From: Sulfuricaulis sp049587675
Lineage (GTDB): Bacteria; Pseudomonadota; Gammaproteobacteria; Acidiferrobacterales; Sulfurifustaceae
DNA: 35,946 nt
Reading direction: 5' to 3'
Assembly (NCBI RefSeq): GCF_049587675.1
Contig: NZ_JBAVEJ010000193.1
Location: forward strand, 1-35,946
Under the pieces are notes generated by a model, which saw only the letters and a program-made list of their open reading frames with translations, did no database searches and had not been told where the DNA came from. Shown in pieces: positions 20,612-27,813 of this stretch. Within the stretch, counting starts at the first letter, position 1. Every line of letters begins with the position of its first letter. The translations under genes and the position numbers were made by a program.

Positions 20612-20886
20612 AACCCGTACGTGTTCGCCATAGCAGGCACCCTCAAGATCGGCGCACCGCAGCCGATGACGGGGCCCGATGCGCCACAAGGTCAAGAAGG
20701 AATTACTCGCCAATGAACTAGTGCGCGAGGCGTGCCCGGGCTTGTAAGGCCGTCTGAATCCGGCCGATGCCTGCCACAAGGCCGACGATCGATTTATTCG
20801 CCTCCTCTCCCGGGAAGCTGGGACCAAAAACCTCATCCACACCAAACCCTGCGCGGATGGGAAGGGGATGAGAAAAGTGCTCCCGG
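20612..20886. other. Intergenic gap after metH, no gene recognised
   Basis: This 275-bp gap between convergent genes has no open frame with a ribosome site that I can support. Its right end holds a weak inverted repeat, listed separately as a possible terminator for the gene on the minus strand. Confidence 0.5.
20824..20872 (-). terminator. Possible terminator of the small exported-protein gene
   Basis: On the minus strand CTCATCC (20872-20866) can pair with GGATGAG (20838-20832), followed directly by GTTTTTGG. The loop is long (27 bases), so the hairpin is weak, but the T-run and the place just after the stop of the gene at 20887 fit a terminator. Confidence 0.35.
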
Positions 20887-21135
20887 CTACTGGATGTTCA
20901 GGATCTTCTCCGCTTTGCCGAGCGTGTCCAGCGATTCCTGATGCTTGCCTTGCTTGTGCAGGGTCTCGCCTTCGACGCGCAGGCTCTTGACCTCGGCAAG
21001 TTGTGCGGCGGTGATGTTGGGTTTTGCCGCGAGCGCGTCGTCGATCTTCTTCATCTCCTTGGGACAATGGAACGCGAAGGCATTGCTGGCCGCGAGCATA
21101 AGGCCGACGGCGGTGACGATTATACGAAGTTTCAT
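20887..21135 (-). CDS. Small exported helical protein, 82 aa
   Basis: The start at 21135 is chosen because GGAAAGGAGACC lies just upstream and the product then begins with a signal peptide, MKLRIIVTAVGLMLAASNAFA. The mature part of about 60 residues is helical, with one Cys near its N-terminus (FHCPKEMKKIDDAL) and a TPR-like C-terminal half (EGETLHKQGKHQESLDTLGKA). It is probably periplasmic. I recall similar small proteins as conserved hypotheticals only, and no function is claimed. It lies downstream of the ankyrin gene in the same direction, 248 bp away, with its own ribosome site. Confidence 0.8.
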   Translation of the reverse strand: MKLRIIVTAVGLMLAASNAFAFHCPKEMKKIDDALAAKPNITAAQLAEVKSLRVEGETLHKQGKHQESLDTLGKAEKILNIQ

Positions 21136-21383
21136 CTTGGTCTCCTTTCCTAAGGTCAGCATGAATGGTGGAACAATCCGATACTGCATCTCTGTAAACA
21201 CTACCAGAGCTATTTTATTCCAACCCTTCCCTCCCCAGGCAAGCAAGTGAATCGGGCACTTTCTTTGTGGAAATACGAAACCCGATAAAATTCCGCCCCC
21301 CGTCGACGTTATCCCGAATGCGAAATATTCAAGCACGAGTAAATCCGTCCGCATCGATTACCGGTCGGAGGCTCGAAGACTCG

Positions 21384-23105
21384 CTACCGGCCCTGCGTTT
21401 CCTGAGAGCTGCTCTTCGGTTCCGGCTTGCTGACCGTGGCGTCCTGTTTCTTGTCCGCGCCCGTCGCGCTTTGTTTCTTCGGCGATGCGGCGCTCGGGGT
21501 TTTCGGTTTGGCGGAAGATTTCGCTCCGTGCTGCTTCATCAGTTCGACCACCGGCATCTTGTCGGCCTCGATCGCGTAGTCGGTCGCGGTCTTGTTCAGC
21601 TTGTCGGACAGGTTGGGGTCGGCGCCTTTCTCGAGCAGCATGCGGGTAATGACGGCGAATCCCCGACCGGCGGCGTAGAACAGGGCGGTACGGCCCTGTT
21701 CGTCGCGCGCGTCGATCTTCGCGCCGCGGTCGAGAAACAATTTCACGATCGCCACCTGCCCGGTGAGCGCGGCGAACATCAAGGGCGTGACGTCGCCCTT
21801 GGCGCGCGCGTTCACATCGGCGCCCTTGTCGAGCAGGGCCACGGCTATTTTCTCCTCGCCGAGCGAGGCGGCGCGCATCAGCGGCGTGACGCCTTTGCCA
21901 TCGCCAGCATCGGTCGCCGCCTTGTTGTCGATTAACAGCTGCACGGCGTCGGTGCGTTTCTGTTCGACCGCCCACTGCAGCGCCGAACGACCCATCGTGT
22001 CCTTGGCCTCGATCTCAGCCCGTGCGGCGATAAGCGCCTTCATGGCCTCCAAACCGCCGGTCGTGGCGGCAATGACGAGAGGCGTACGCCCCGCAGTGTC
22101 CCGTGTATTGACGTCGGCGCCTTGCTGCAGCAAGTATTCAACGACCTCGCCTTTATTGGTGCGTGCCGCGTAAATGAGAGCGGTCGAACCACCGCCATCG
22201 CGAGCTTCGAGCTGTGCCCCTTTCTTGAGGAAGAACTCCGTCAATTCCCGGTTGCCCAGCCCCGCCGCGACCATCAAGGGTCTCGCCTCCTGCATGAAGG
22301 TGGTTTCGACGCTGACGCCGTGGTCCAGGTAGAGTTTCACGAGATCAAGGTTTTTTTGCCAGATGGCGTAGATCAGGGGGGAGTTGCCGTTGCCATCGCG
22401 CGCCATGAGGTTGGCGCCTTTATCGACGAGCAGTTTGACGGTGGCTACATCGCTCATCCTGGCGGCGAGCGGCAGCGGGATGTTCCCGAGCTCGTCACCG
22501 ACGTTGACATCGGCGCCCCGCTCGATCAGCAGCCGCGCCGCTTCCGGTTGCTTGCTCTGCAGCGCGACCAGCAGCGCGGTGCTGCCGTCGTCATCGGCGA
22601 TGTTGATATCGAGACCCCGGTCGAGCAACAGTTTCATCACCTCGAGATGGCCGTGATGGGTGGCGAGCATCAGCGCGTCGGCGCCGCTGATATCCTGCGC
22701 CCGCAAGCGTGCGCCCTTGTCCAGCAACAAGCGGACGATCTCCGCGTGGCCATTCGCGGCGGCGTGTAACAGGGGCGTCAAGCCGCGCTTGTCCTTGGCG
22801 TCGACATCCGCGCCGTGTTCAAGAAGCGCAGAAACGATGTCCCGATGACCACCCTTGCTCGCCGCGGCCAAGGGAGTCGTTCCGGATTCGTCCGCCCGAT
22901 TGACGTTCGTCTGCGGGCCGAGCAGCTTGAGCAGCAGTTCAGTCTTGCCCTGACCCGCCAGCTCCACCAGTGTCTTGACCTCAGGATCGACATCGACGCT
23001 CGCAGCCTTGGCCGGAGCTTTGGGATTTGCCGCGGACACATACGCCGGATACGTCTGACAAACGATCAGACCCAAAATGCCTAAAACAGAAAATATCTTT
23101 TTCAT
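21384..23105 (-). CDS. Exported ankyrin-repeat protein coupled to cusA
   Basis: The start at 23105 (MKKIFSVLGILGLIVCQTYPAYVSA) gives a signal peptide and a ribosome site GGAGAGGAGA inside the end of cusA; the two genes share ATGA. The 573-residue protein is nearly all ankyrin repeats, about 15 of 33 residues each (for example TTPLAAASKGGHRDIVSALL and STALIYAARTNKGEVVEYLL). A Lys/Ser/Ala-rich tail from about residue 535 follows. Ankyrin repeats bind other proteins. A periplasmic ankyrin protein, AnkB of Pseudomonas aeruginosa, supports a catalase, so exported ankyrins can protect or chaperone periplasmic enzymes. A role in the metal-efflux complex is inferred from the overlap. Confidence 0.9.
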   Translation of the reverse strand: MKKIFSVLGILGLIVCQTYPAYVSAANPKAPAKAASVDVDPEVKTLVELAGQGKTELLLKLLGPQTNVNRADESGTTPLAAASKGGHRDIVSALLEHGADVDAKDKRGLTPLLHAAANGHAEIVRLLLDKGARLRAQDISGADALMLATHHGHLEVMKLLLDRGLDINIADDDGSTALLVALQSKQPEAARLLIERGADVNVGDELGNIPLPLAARMSDVATVKLLVDKGANLMARDGNGNSPLIYAIWQKNLDLVKLYLDHGVSVETTFMQEARPLMVAAGLGNRELTEFFLKKGAQLEARDGGGSTALIYAARTNKGEVVEYLLQQGADVNTRDTAGRTPLVIAATTGGLEAMKALIAARAEIEAKDTMGRSALQWAVEQKRTDAVQLLIDNKAATDAGDGKGVTPLMRAASLGEEKIAVALLDKGADVNARAKGDVTPLMFAALTGQVAIVKLFLDRGAKIDARDEQGRTALFYAAGRGFAVITRMLLEKGADPNLSDKLNKTATDYAIEADKMPVVELMKQHGAKSSAKPKTPSAASPKKQSATGADKKQDATVSKPEPKSSSQETQGR

Positions 23106-26100
23106 ACTTCTCCTCTCCTCTCGAGATAACGTCGTTTCCACAAAACATAAAGTACAGGTATGACAAGCATGGACACCAGCGGCGCGGTGACCATGCCGCC
23201 GATCATGGGCGCGGCGATACGCCGCATGACCTCGGAGCCGGTGCCACCGCCCAGCATGATCGGCAAGAGCGCGGCGATCACGACCGCGACCGTCATGGCC
23301 TTGGGACGCACGCGCAGCACGGCGCCTTCGATCACCGCCTCGTGCAACTGGGCGAGTGTCGTGGGACGGTGGCGTTTCACCGCCTGGTCGAGGTACACCA
23401 GCATCACCACGCCGAACTCGGCGGCGACGCCGGCCAAAGCAATGAAGCCGACGCCGACGGCGACCGAGAGCTGATAATCCAACACAAAGAGCAACCATAT
23501 ACCGCCGACCAGGGCCAGCGGCAACGCACCCATCACCATTAGGGGCTCGGTCATGTTACGAAAATTGAGGTAAAGCAACAGGAAAATCAGCGCGAGGGTA
23601 AAGGGCACGATATAGCGCAACCGTTCGGCTGCCCGCGTAAGGTATTGATACTGGCCGGACCAGCCGATCGAATAACCCGGGGGCAGCTGCACGTGGTTGG
23701 CCACGACGCGCTGGGCGTCGGCGACGTAGGAGCCCAGATCCCGCCCCTGGATATCGACGTAGACCCAGCCGTTCAATCGTGCGTCCTCGCTCTTGATCAT
23801 CTCGGGACCGTCCTTGATCGCCACATCCGCGACGTCCGCGAGGCGAATCTGCTGCCCGGTGGGAAGAAACACCGGCAGATCCTTCAGCGCCGTGAGCGAA
23901 TTGCGCGCCTCGGGCGGATAACGCAGGTTGATCGGATAACGCTCGCGGCCTTCCACGGTATAAGCGATGTTCATGCCGCCAACCGCCAGGGTGATCGTTT
24001 CATAGATGTCCGCCACACTCAGGCCGTAATGCGCCGCCGAGTCCCGATCCACGTCGATTTCGATGTAGCGCGCGCGTCCGGCGCGCTCGGCATAGACTGA
24101 CGCCGTGCCGGGCAGCGGATGCAGCAGCCCTTCGATCTGTGCCCCGATCGTGTCGATCACGCGCAGATCCGGTCCAGCGACCTTCACGCCGAGCGGCGTC
24201 TTGATGCCCGTCGCCAGCATATCGATGCGTGTGGCAATCGGCATCTGCCAGGAATTGGTCAACCCGGGAATCCGTACCCGTTCGTCCAGCTCCTCGATCA
24301 GCTTCGGCAACGTCAGGCCGTTACGCCACTGCGCATGCGGTTTGAGCCGTATCGTGGTTTCGATCATGGTCAGGGGGGCCGGGTCGGTGGCTGTCTCGGC
24401 CTGGCCGATTTTGCCGAACACTCGCTCGACTTCGGGCACGGTCTTGATCAGCCGGTCGGTCTGCTGCAACAGTTGCTGCGCCTTGCCTGCGGAAAGACCC
24501 GGCAGCGTGGTCGGCATATAGAGCAGATCGCCCTCATCGAGCCGCGGCATGAATTCGGAGCCGAGCCGCGACAACGGCCACAAGCTCGTGGCCACCAGCA
24601 GCACGGCGATCGCCAGAGTGGCGCGCGGACGGTGCAAGGCCGCATCGATCACCGCGCGATACGCGCGCACCAACATGCGGTTCAGCGGATTAGCCATTTC
24701 CTCGCGGATACGCCCCCGCACCAGATACACGATCAGGGCCGGCACCAGTGTCACGGACAGGCCGGCGGCGGCGGCCATCGCGTAGGTCTTGGTGTAGGCC
24801 AGCGGCGCGAACAGCCGGCCCTCCTGCGCTTCGAGCGCAAACACCGGCAGGAACGAGATCGTGATGATCAACAGCGAAAAGAACAGCGGCGGTCCGACCT
24901 CGACCATCGCCTCCTGCATCGCGGCGAGGCGCTGTACGCCGGAGGCAGCGCCCTGCTCGATGCGCTTGTGGACGTTTTCGATCATTACGATCGCGGCGTC
25001 CACCATGGCGCCGAGCGCGATGGCGATGCCGCCGAGCGACATGATGTTGGCGTTGATGCCCTGAAGATGCATGACGGCGAAGGCCACAAGGATCCCCACG
25101 GGCAAGGTGAACACCACCACCAAGGATGAACGCAGATGAAATAGGAACGCGGCGCAGACGAGGGCCACGAGGATGAACTCCTCGATCAGGCGGTGATTGA
25201 GCGTCGCCACGGCGCGCGTGATCAGCGCCGAGCGGTCGTAGGTCTCGACGATCTCCACGCCTTCGGGCAGACTTTTTTTCAGCTGCTCGAGTTTTTCCTT
25301 GACCCGTTCGATGATGGTCAGGGCGTTGCCGCCCGAGCGCATGACGACGATGCCGCCCGCGACTTCACCCTTGCCGTCCAGGTCGGCGATGCCGCGGCGC
25401 ATTTGCGGACCGAGGCGGATGTCGGCGATATCCTGCAGCAGCAGCGCGGCCCCGGCCTCGCGCCGAGTGAGATACGGAATACGCCTGAGGTCGTCCAGGT
25501 TCTTGATGTATCCCTTGCCGCGGATGAGATACTCCGCCTCGCCCATCTCGATGACCGAGCCGCTCACCTCCTGGTTGGCGTCGAGAATCATCTGGCGAAT
25601 CACGGACAATGACAGCGCGTGGGCGCGCATGCGTCCGGGATCGAGCACGACCTGGTATTGCTTGACCATGCCGCCGATAGTGGCGACCTCGGCCACGCCA
25701 GGCACGGTCTGCAACTCGAATCGGAGAAACCAGTCCTGGAGGCTGCGCAACTCCGCAAGATCGTGGCGGCCCGTGCGATCGATGAGTGCATACTCGTAGA
25801 TCCATCCCACGCCGCTGGCGTCCGGGCCGAGTTGCGTGCGCGCTCCCGGCGGCAGCTGCTCGCGCGCCTGACTCAGATACTCCAGCACGCGCGATCGCGC
25901 CCAGTATGGATCCGTGCCGTCCTCGAAGATGACGTACACGTACGATTCGCCGAAGAATGAGTAACCACGCACGTGCACGGCACCGGGCACGCCCAGCATG
26001 GCGCTCGTCAGCGGATACGTCACCTGATCCTCCAGGACCTGCGGTGACTGGCCAGGGAACACGGTCTTGATGATGACCTGCACGTCGGACAGGTCCGGGA

Positions 26101-26215
26101 TCGCGTCGAGCGGCGTATGGCGTACGGCGTAGATGCCCCATCCGACGGCGAGCAGCGTGACCAGCAGCACCAGCGGACGGTTGACGGTGGACCAGCGAAT
26201 GAGACGGGCGATCAT
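23102..26215 (-). CDS. cusA: CusA-type Cu(I)/Ag(I) RND efflux pump
   Basis: This 1037-residue inner-membrane pump belongs to the heavy-metal RND family and matches CusA closely along its whole length (LDAIPDLSDVQVIIKT, VYVIFEDGTDPYWARSRVL, GPDASGVGWIYEYAL). All three methionines that carry Cu(I)/Ag(I) in E. coli CusA (M573, M623, M672) have counterparts here, in LLYMPTTLPG, PLTMIETTI and RIDMLATGI. That favours monovalent copper or silver over zinc or cobalt. The membrane-relay stretch ANIMSLGGIAIALGAMVDAAIVMIEN is split here only for citation and is intact in the gene. Expected partners are the CusB-like gene just upstream (33 bp) and an outer-membrane channel, which is not in this window. 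Confidence 0.95.
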   Translation of the reverse strand: MIARLIRWSTVNRPLVLLVTLLAVGWGIYAVRHTPLDAIPDLSDVQVIIKTVFPGQSPQVLEDQVTYPLTSAMLGVPGAVHVRGYSFFGESYVYVIFEDGTDPYWARSRVLEYLSQAREQLPPGARTQLGPDASGVGWIYEYALIDRTGRHDLAELRSLQDWFLRFELQTVPGVAEVATIGGMVKQYQVVLDPGRMRAHALSLSVIRQMILDANQEVSGSVIEMGEAEYLIRGKGYIKNLDDLRRIPYLTRREAGAALLLQDIADIRLGPQMRRGIADLDGKGEVAGGIVVMRSGGNALTIIERVKEKLEQLKKSLPEGVEIVETYDRSALITRAVATLNHRLIEEFILVALVCAAFLFHLRSSLVVVFTLPVGILVAFAVMHLQGINANIMSLGGIAIALGAMVDAAIVMIENVHKRIEQGAASGVQRLAAMQEAMVEVGPPLFFSLLIITISFLPVFALEAQEGRLFAPLAYTKTYAMAAAAGLSVTLVPALIVYLVRGRIREEMANPLNRMLVRAYRAVIDAALHRPRATLAIAVLLVATSLWPLSRLGSEFMPRLDEGDLLYMPTTLPGLSAGKAQQLLQQTDRLIKTVPEVERVFGKIGQAETATDPAPLTMIETTIRLKPHAQWRNGLTLPKLIEELDERVRIPGLTNSWQMPIATRIDMLATGIKTPLGVKVAGPDLRVIDTIGAQIEGLLHPLPGTASVYAERAGRARYIEIDVDRDSAAHYGLSVADIYETITLAVGGMNIAYTVEGRERYPINLRYPPEARNSLTALKDLPVFLPTGQQIRLADVADVAIKDGPEMIKSEDARLNGWVYVDIQGRDLGSYVADAQRVVANHVQLPPGYSIGWSGQYQYLTRAAERLRYIVPFTLALIFLLLYLNFRNMTEPLMVMGALPLALVGGIWLLFVLDYQLSVAVGVGFIALAGVAAEFGVVMLVYLDQAVKRHRPTTLAQLHEAVIEGAVLRVRPKAMTVAVVIAALLPIMLGGGTGSEVMRRIAAPMIGGMVTAPLVSMLVIPVLYVLWKRRYLERRGEV

Positions 26216-26248
26216 GATTGCTGAATCGTGATGCGGCGGCGCGATACC

Positions 26249-27556
26249 CTAATGCGCCGTCATGCGGCGGAAACTCGCCTGCAGGCTGCTTTCGGAATCG
26301 ATCAGAAACTGCGCGGAGACGACGATCTCGTCACCCTCCTTGAGGCCGCTCAGGATCTCGACTTGGCCACCGGTCTCGATGCCGGTGCGCACCGGCACGG
26401 GCTTGAACCGCCCGCCGCCGAGGGCGACGATCACCCGGTCTTCGGACTCGGTGCGGATGAGCGCCTCTTGCGGCACCGCGAGCACGCCCGGGCGGGCGTC
26501 GCCGTGGATCGTGGCCACGACATACATGGCACTCTTGAGCAGATGCGCCGGCGCGGTAAATGAAAGCCGCACACCGATGTTCTGCGAGCTGGGATCGATG
26601 GCAACGGCGCCCTGATTGACCACGCCGGACCACATCTGGCTCGAAACATGGGGCAACCTGACTTCGACCGGCTGGCCGCTCTGGATCCAGGCCGCGTCCC
26701 GTTGAAAGGCATTGGCCAGCACCGAGGCGCGCGCCATTCCCGACAGTTCGAACAGCGTCGCCCCGTTCTTCACCGAATCGCCGGTAGTGACCTGCAGATT
26801 CGCGATCCGGCCGGAGTACGGCGCATACAGCGTCAACTTCGACGATGCCACCCGTTTCTGTTCGAGCTCCCGGACAGCGTCATCGGTAAGCCCGAGGCGC
26901 GCCAGCTCCGCTCGCGACTTTTCCAGCGTCATGCCATGGTCGGCTTCCACCGCGGCGGGCAGCATGGTGTCGTGGGAGTTGGCCTGCATCGGCGTGCTTT
27001 CCTTCATCAAGACGATATGCACCTGCTCGGCCGTGCGCAGCGTCTCGGATTCGAGCGTCACCAACGGTTTTCCCGCTTCGATCCATTGTCCCGGTTTGGC
27101 TTGCAGCGCAGAGACCTTGGCCGCAAACGGCGCTTGCACGCGCACATGCTGGGCCGGCTCGATTTGCTGAACGAAACCCGGCGTCTCGATGCTCCGCACC
27201 AGCGTCGTGCGGCGCACGCGCGCGATCTTGACGCCGAGATTATTGATGACCTCCGGCTCGATTTGAACCGCCGGTCCTGCATCGGCGCCCGTCGCGGTTT
27301 CCGCGGCGGCCGGCTTCACCGGCACCAGCGCCATCCCGCAAATCGGGCAGGTGCCCGGTTTGTCGGAAATAATCTGGGAATGCATCGGGCAGACGTAGGT
27401 CGTTTCCGCGTGCACGTGGTCGTGCCCGGGGACGGTTCCCGCACCCGCGGTTTCGGGCGCGCGGTTAACGGGAAAAAGATAACGATTTACGACAAAGCCG
27501 GCGGCAAAGGCAACAGCGAGGGCGATCATCCACAACAACATGGTTCTACGATGCAT
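26249..27556 (-). CDS. cusB: CusB-like membrane fusion protein with heavy-metal-binding domain
   Basis: The 435-residue protein has an N-terminal membrane anchor (LLWMIALAVAFAAGFVVNRYL). A heavy-metal-binding domain at about 54-80 follows, with YVCPMHSQI and PGTCPICGMALVPV (Cys-Pro-Met-His and Cys-x2-Cys-Gly-Met, typical of CusB-type adaptors). The lipoyl/beta-barrel regions of an RND periplasmic adaptor come next. It links CusA to an outer-membrane channel and can bind the metal itself. It is the first gene of the cusB-cusA-ankyrin operon. No CusF, CusC or cus two-component genes are in the window. The ribosome site is weak. An 11-bp palindrome ATAAC-C-GTTAT at 27604-27614 lies about 50 bp upstream. 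Confidence 0.93.
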   Translation of the reverse strand: MHRRTMLLWMIALAVAFAAGFVVNRYLFPVNRAPETAGAGTVPGHDHVHAETTYVCPMHSQIISDKPGTCPICGMALVPVKPAAAETATGADAGPAVQIEPEVINNLGVKIARVRRTTLVRSIETPGFVQQIEPAQHVRVQAPFAAKVSALQAKPGQWIEAGKPLVTLESETLRTAEQVHIVLMKESTPMQANSHDTMLPAAVEADHGMTLEKSRAELARLGLTDDAVRELEQKRVASSKLTLYAPYSGRIANLQVTTGDSVKNGATLFELSGMARASVLANAFQRDAAWIQSGQPVEVRLPHVSSQMWSGVVNQGAVAIDPSSQNIGVRLSFTAPAHLLKSAMYVVATIHGDARPGVLAVPQEALIRTESEDRVIVALGGGRFKPVPVRTGIETGGQVEILSGLKEGDEIVVSAQFLIDSESSLQASFRRMTAH

Positions 27557-27722
27557 AAACTTCTAATTCAATCCATCAACGACGGGTGTGGAGTCGCAGA
27601 ATAATAACCGTTATCTGCCCGGCTGACATCCGCCCAATACCCTACACACATCCTGTCGAATTCACGCGGGACGCCGCTCCGCGCTGCATGCGCTCTCACG
27701 ACATTCGCACATCCTATACATC

Positions 27723-27755
27723 AAAAAAAAGACCCGGCCCGTGACGGCCGGGTCT
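27723..27755 (-). terminator. Rho-independent terminator of the 880-aa protein gene
   Basis: On the minus strand AGACCCGGCC (27755-27746) pairs perfectly with GGCCGGGTCT (27739-27730) around a 6-base loop, followed by a run of eight T. It separates the secreted-protein gene from the cusB operon. Confidence 0.9.
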
Positions 27756-27759
27756 CGGA

Positions 27760-27789
27760 CCCGCGCCGCGAAATAAATCGCGGCGCGGG
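27760..27789 (-). terminator. Second hairpin upstream of the terminator
   Basis: Perfect 11-bp arms CCCGCGCCGCG (27760-27770) and CGCGGCGCGGG (27779-27789) enclose an AAATAAAT loop, 25 bp after the stop codon. It has no T-run, so it may stabilise the 3' end of the mRNA, while the next hairpin ends transcription. Confidence 0.6.
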
Positions 27790-27813
27790 GAGGAGCCCGC
27801 TAATCCGAACGGC

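Noticed and set aside
24119..25129. Long open frame of 336 codons opposite cusA
   Set aside because: It is His/Arg/Gln-rich low-complexity sequence typical of an antisense frame; cusA is a clear full-length match.
27604..27614. Palindrome ATAAC-C-GTTAT as a copper-responsive operator of cusB
   Set aside because: Only 5-bp arms, and it does not match a copper regulator site that I can name; it is noted under cusB but not claimed as a site.
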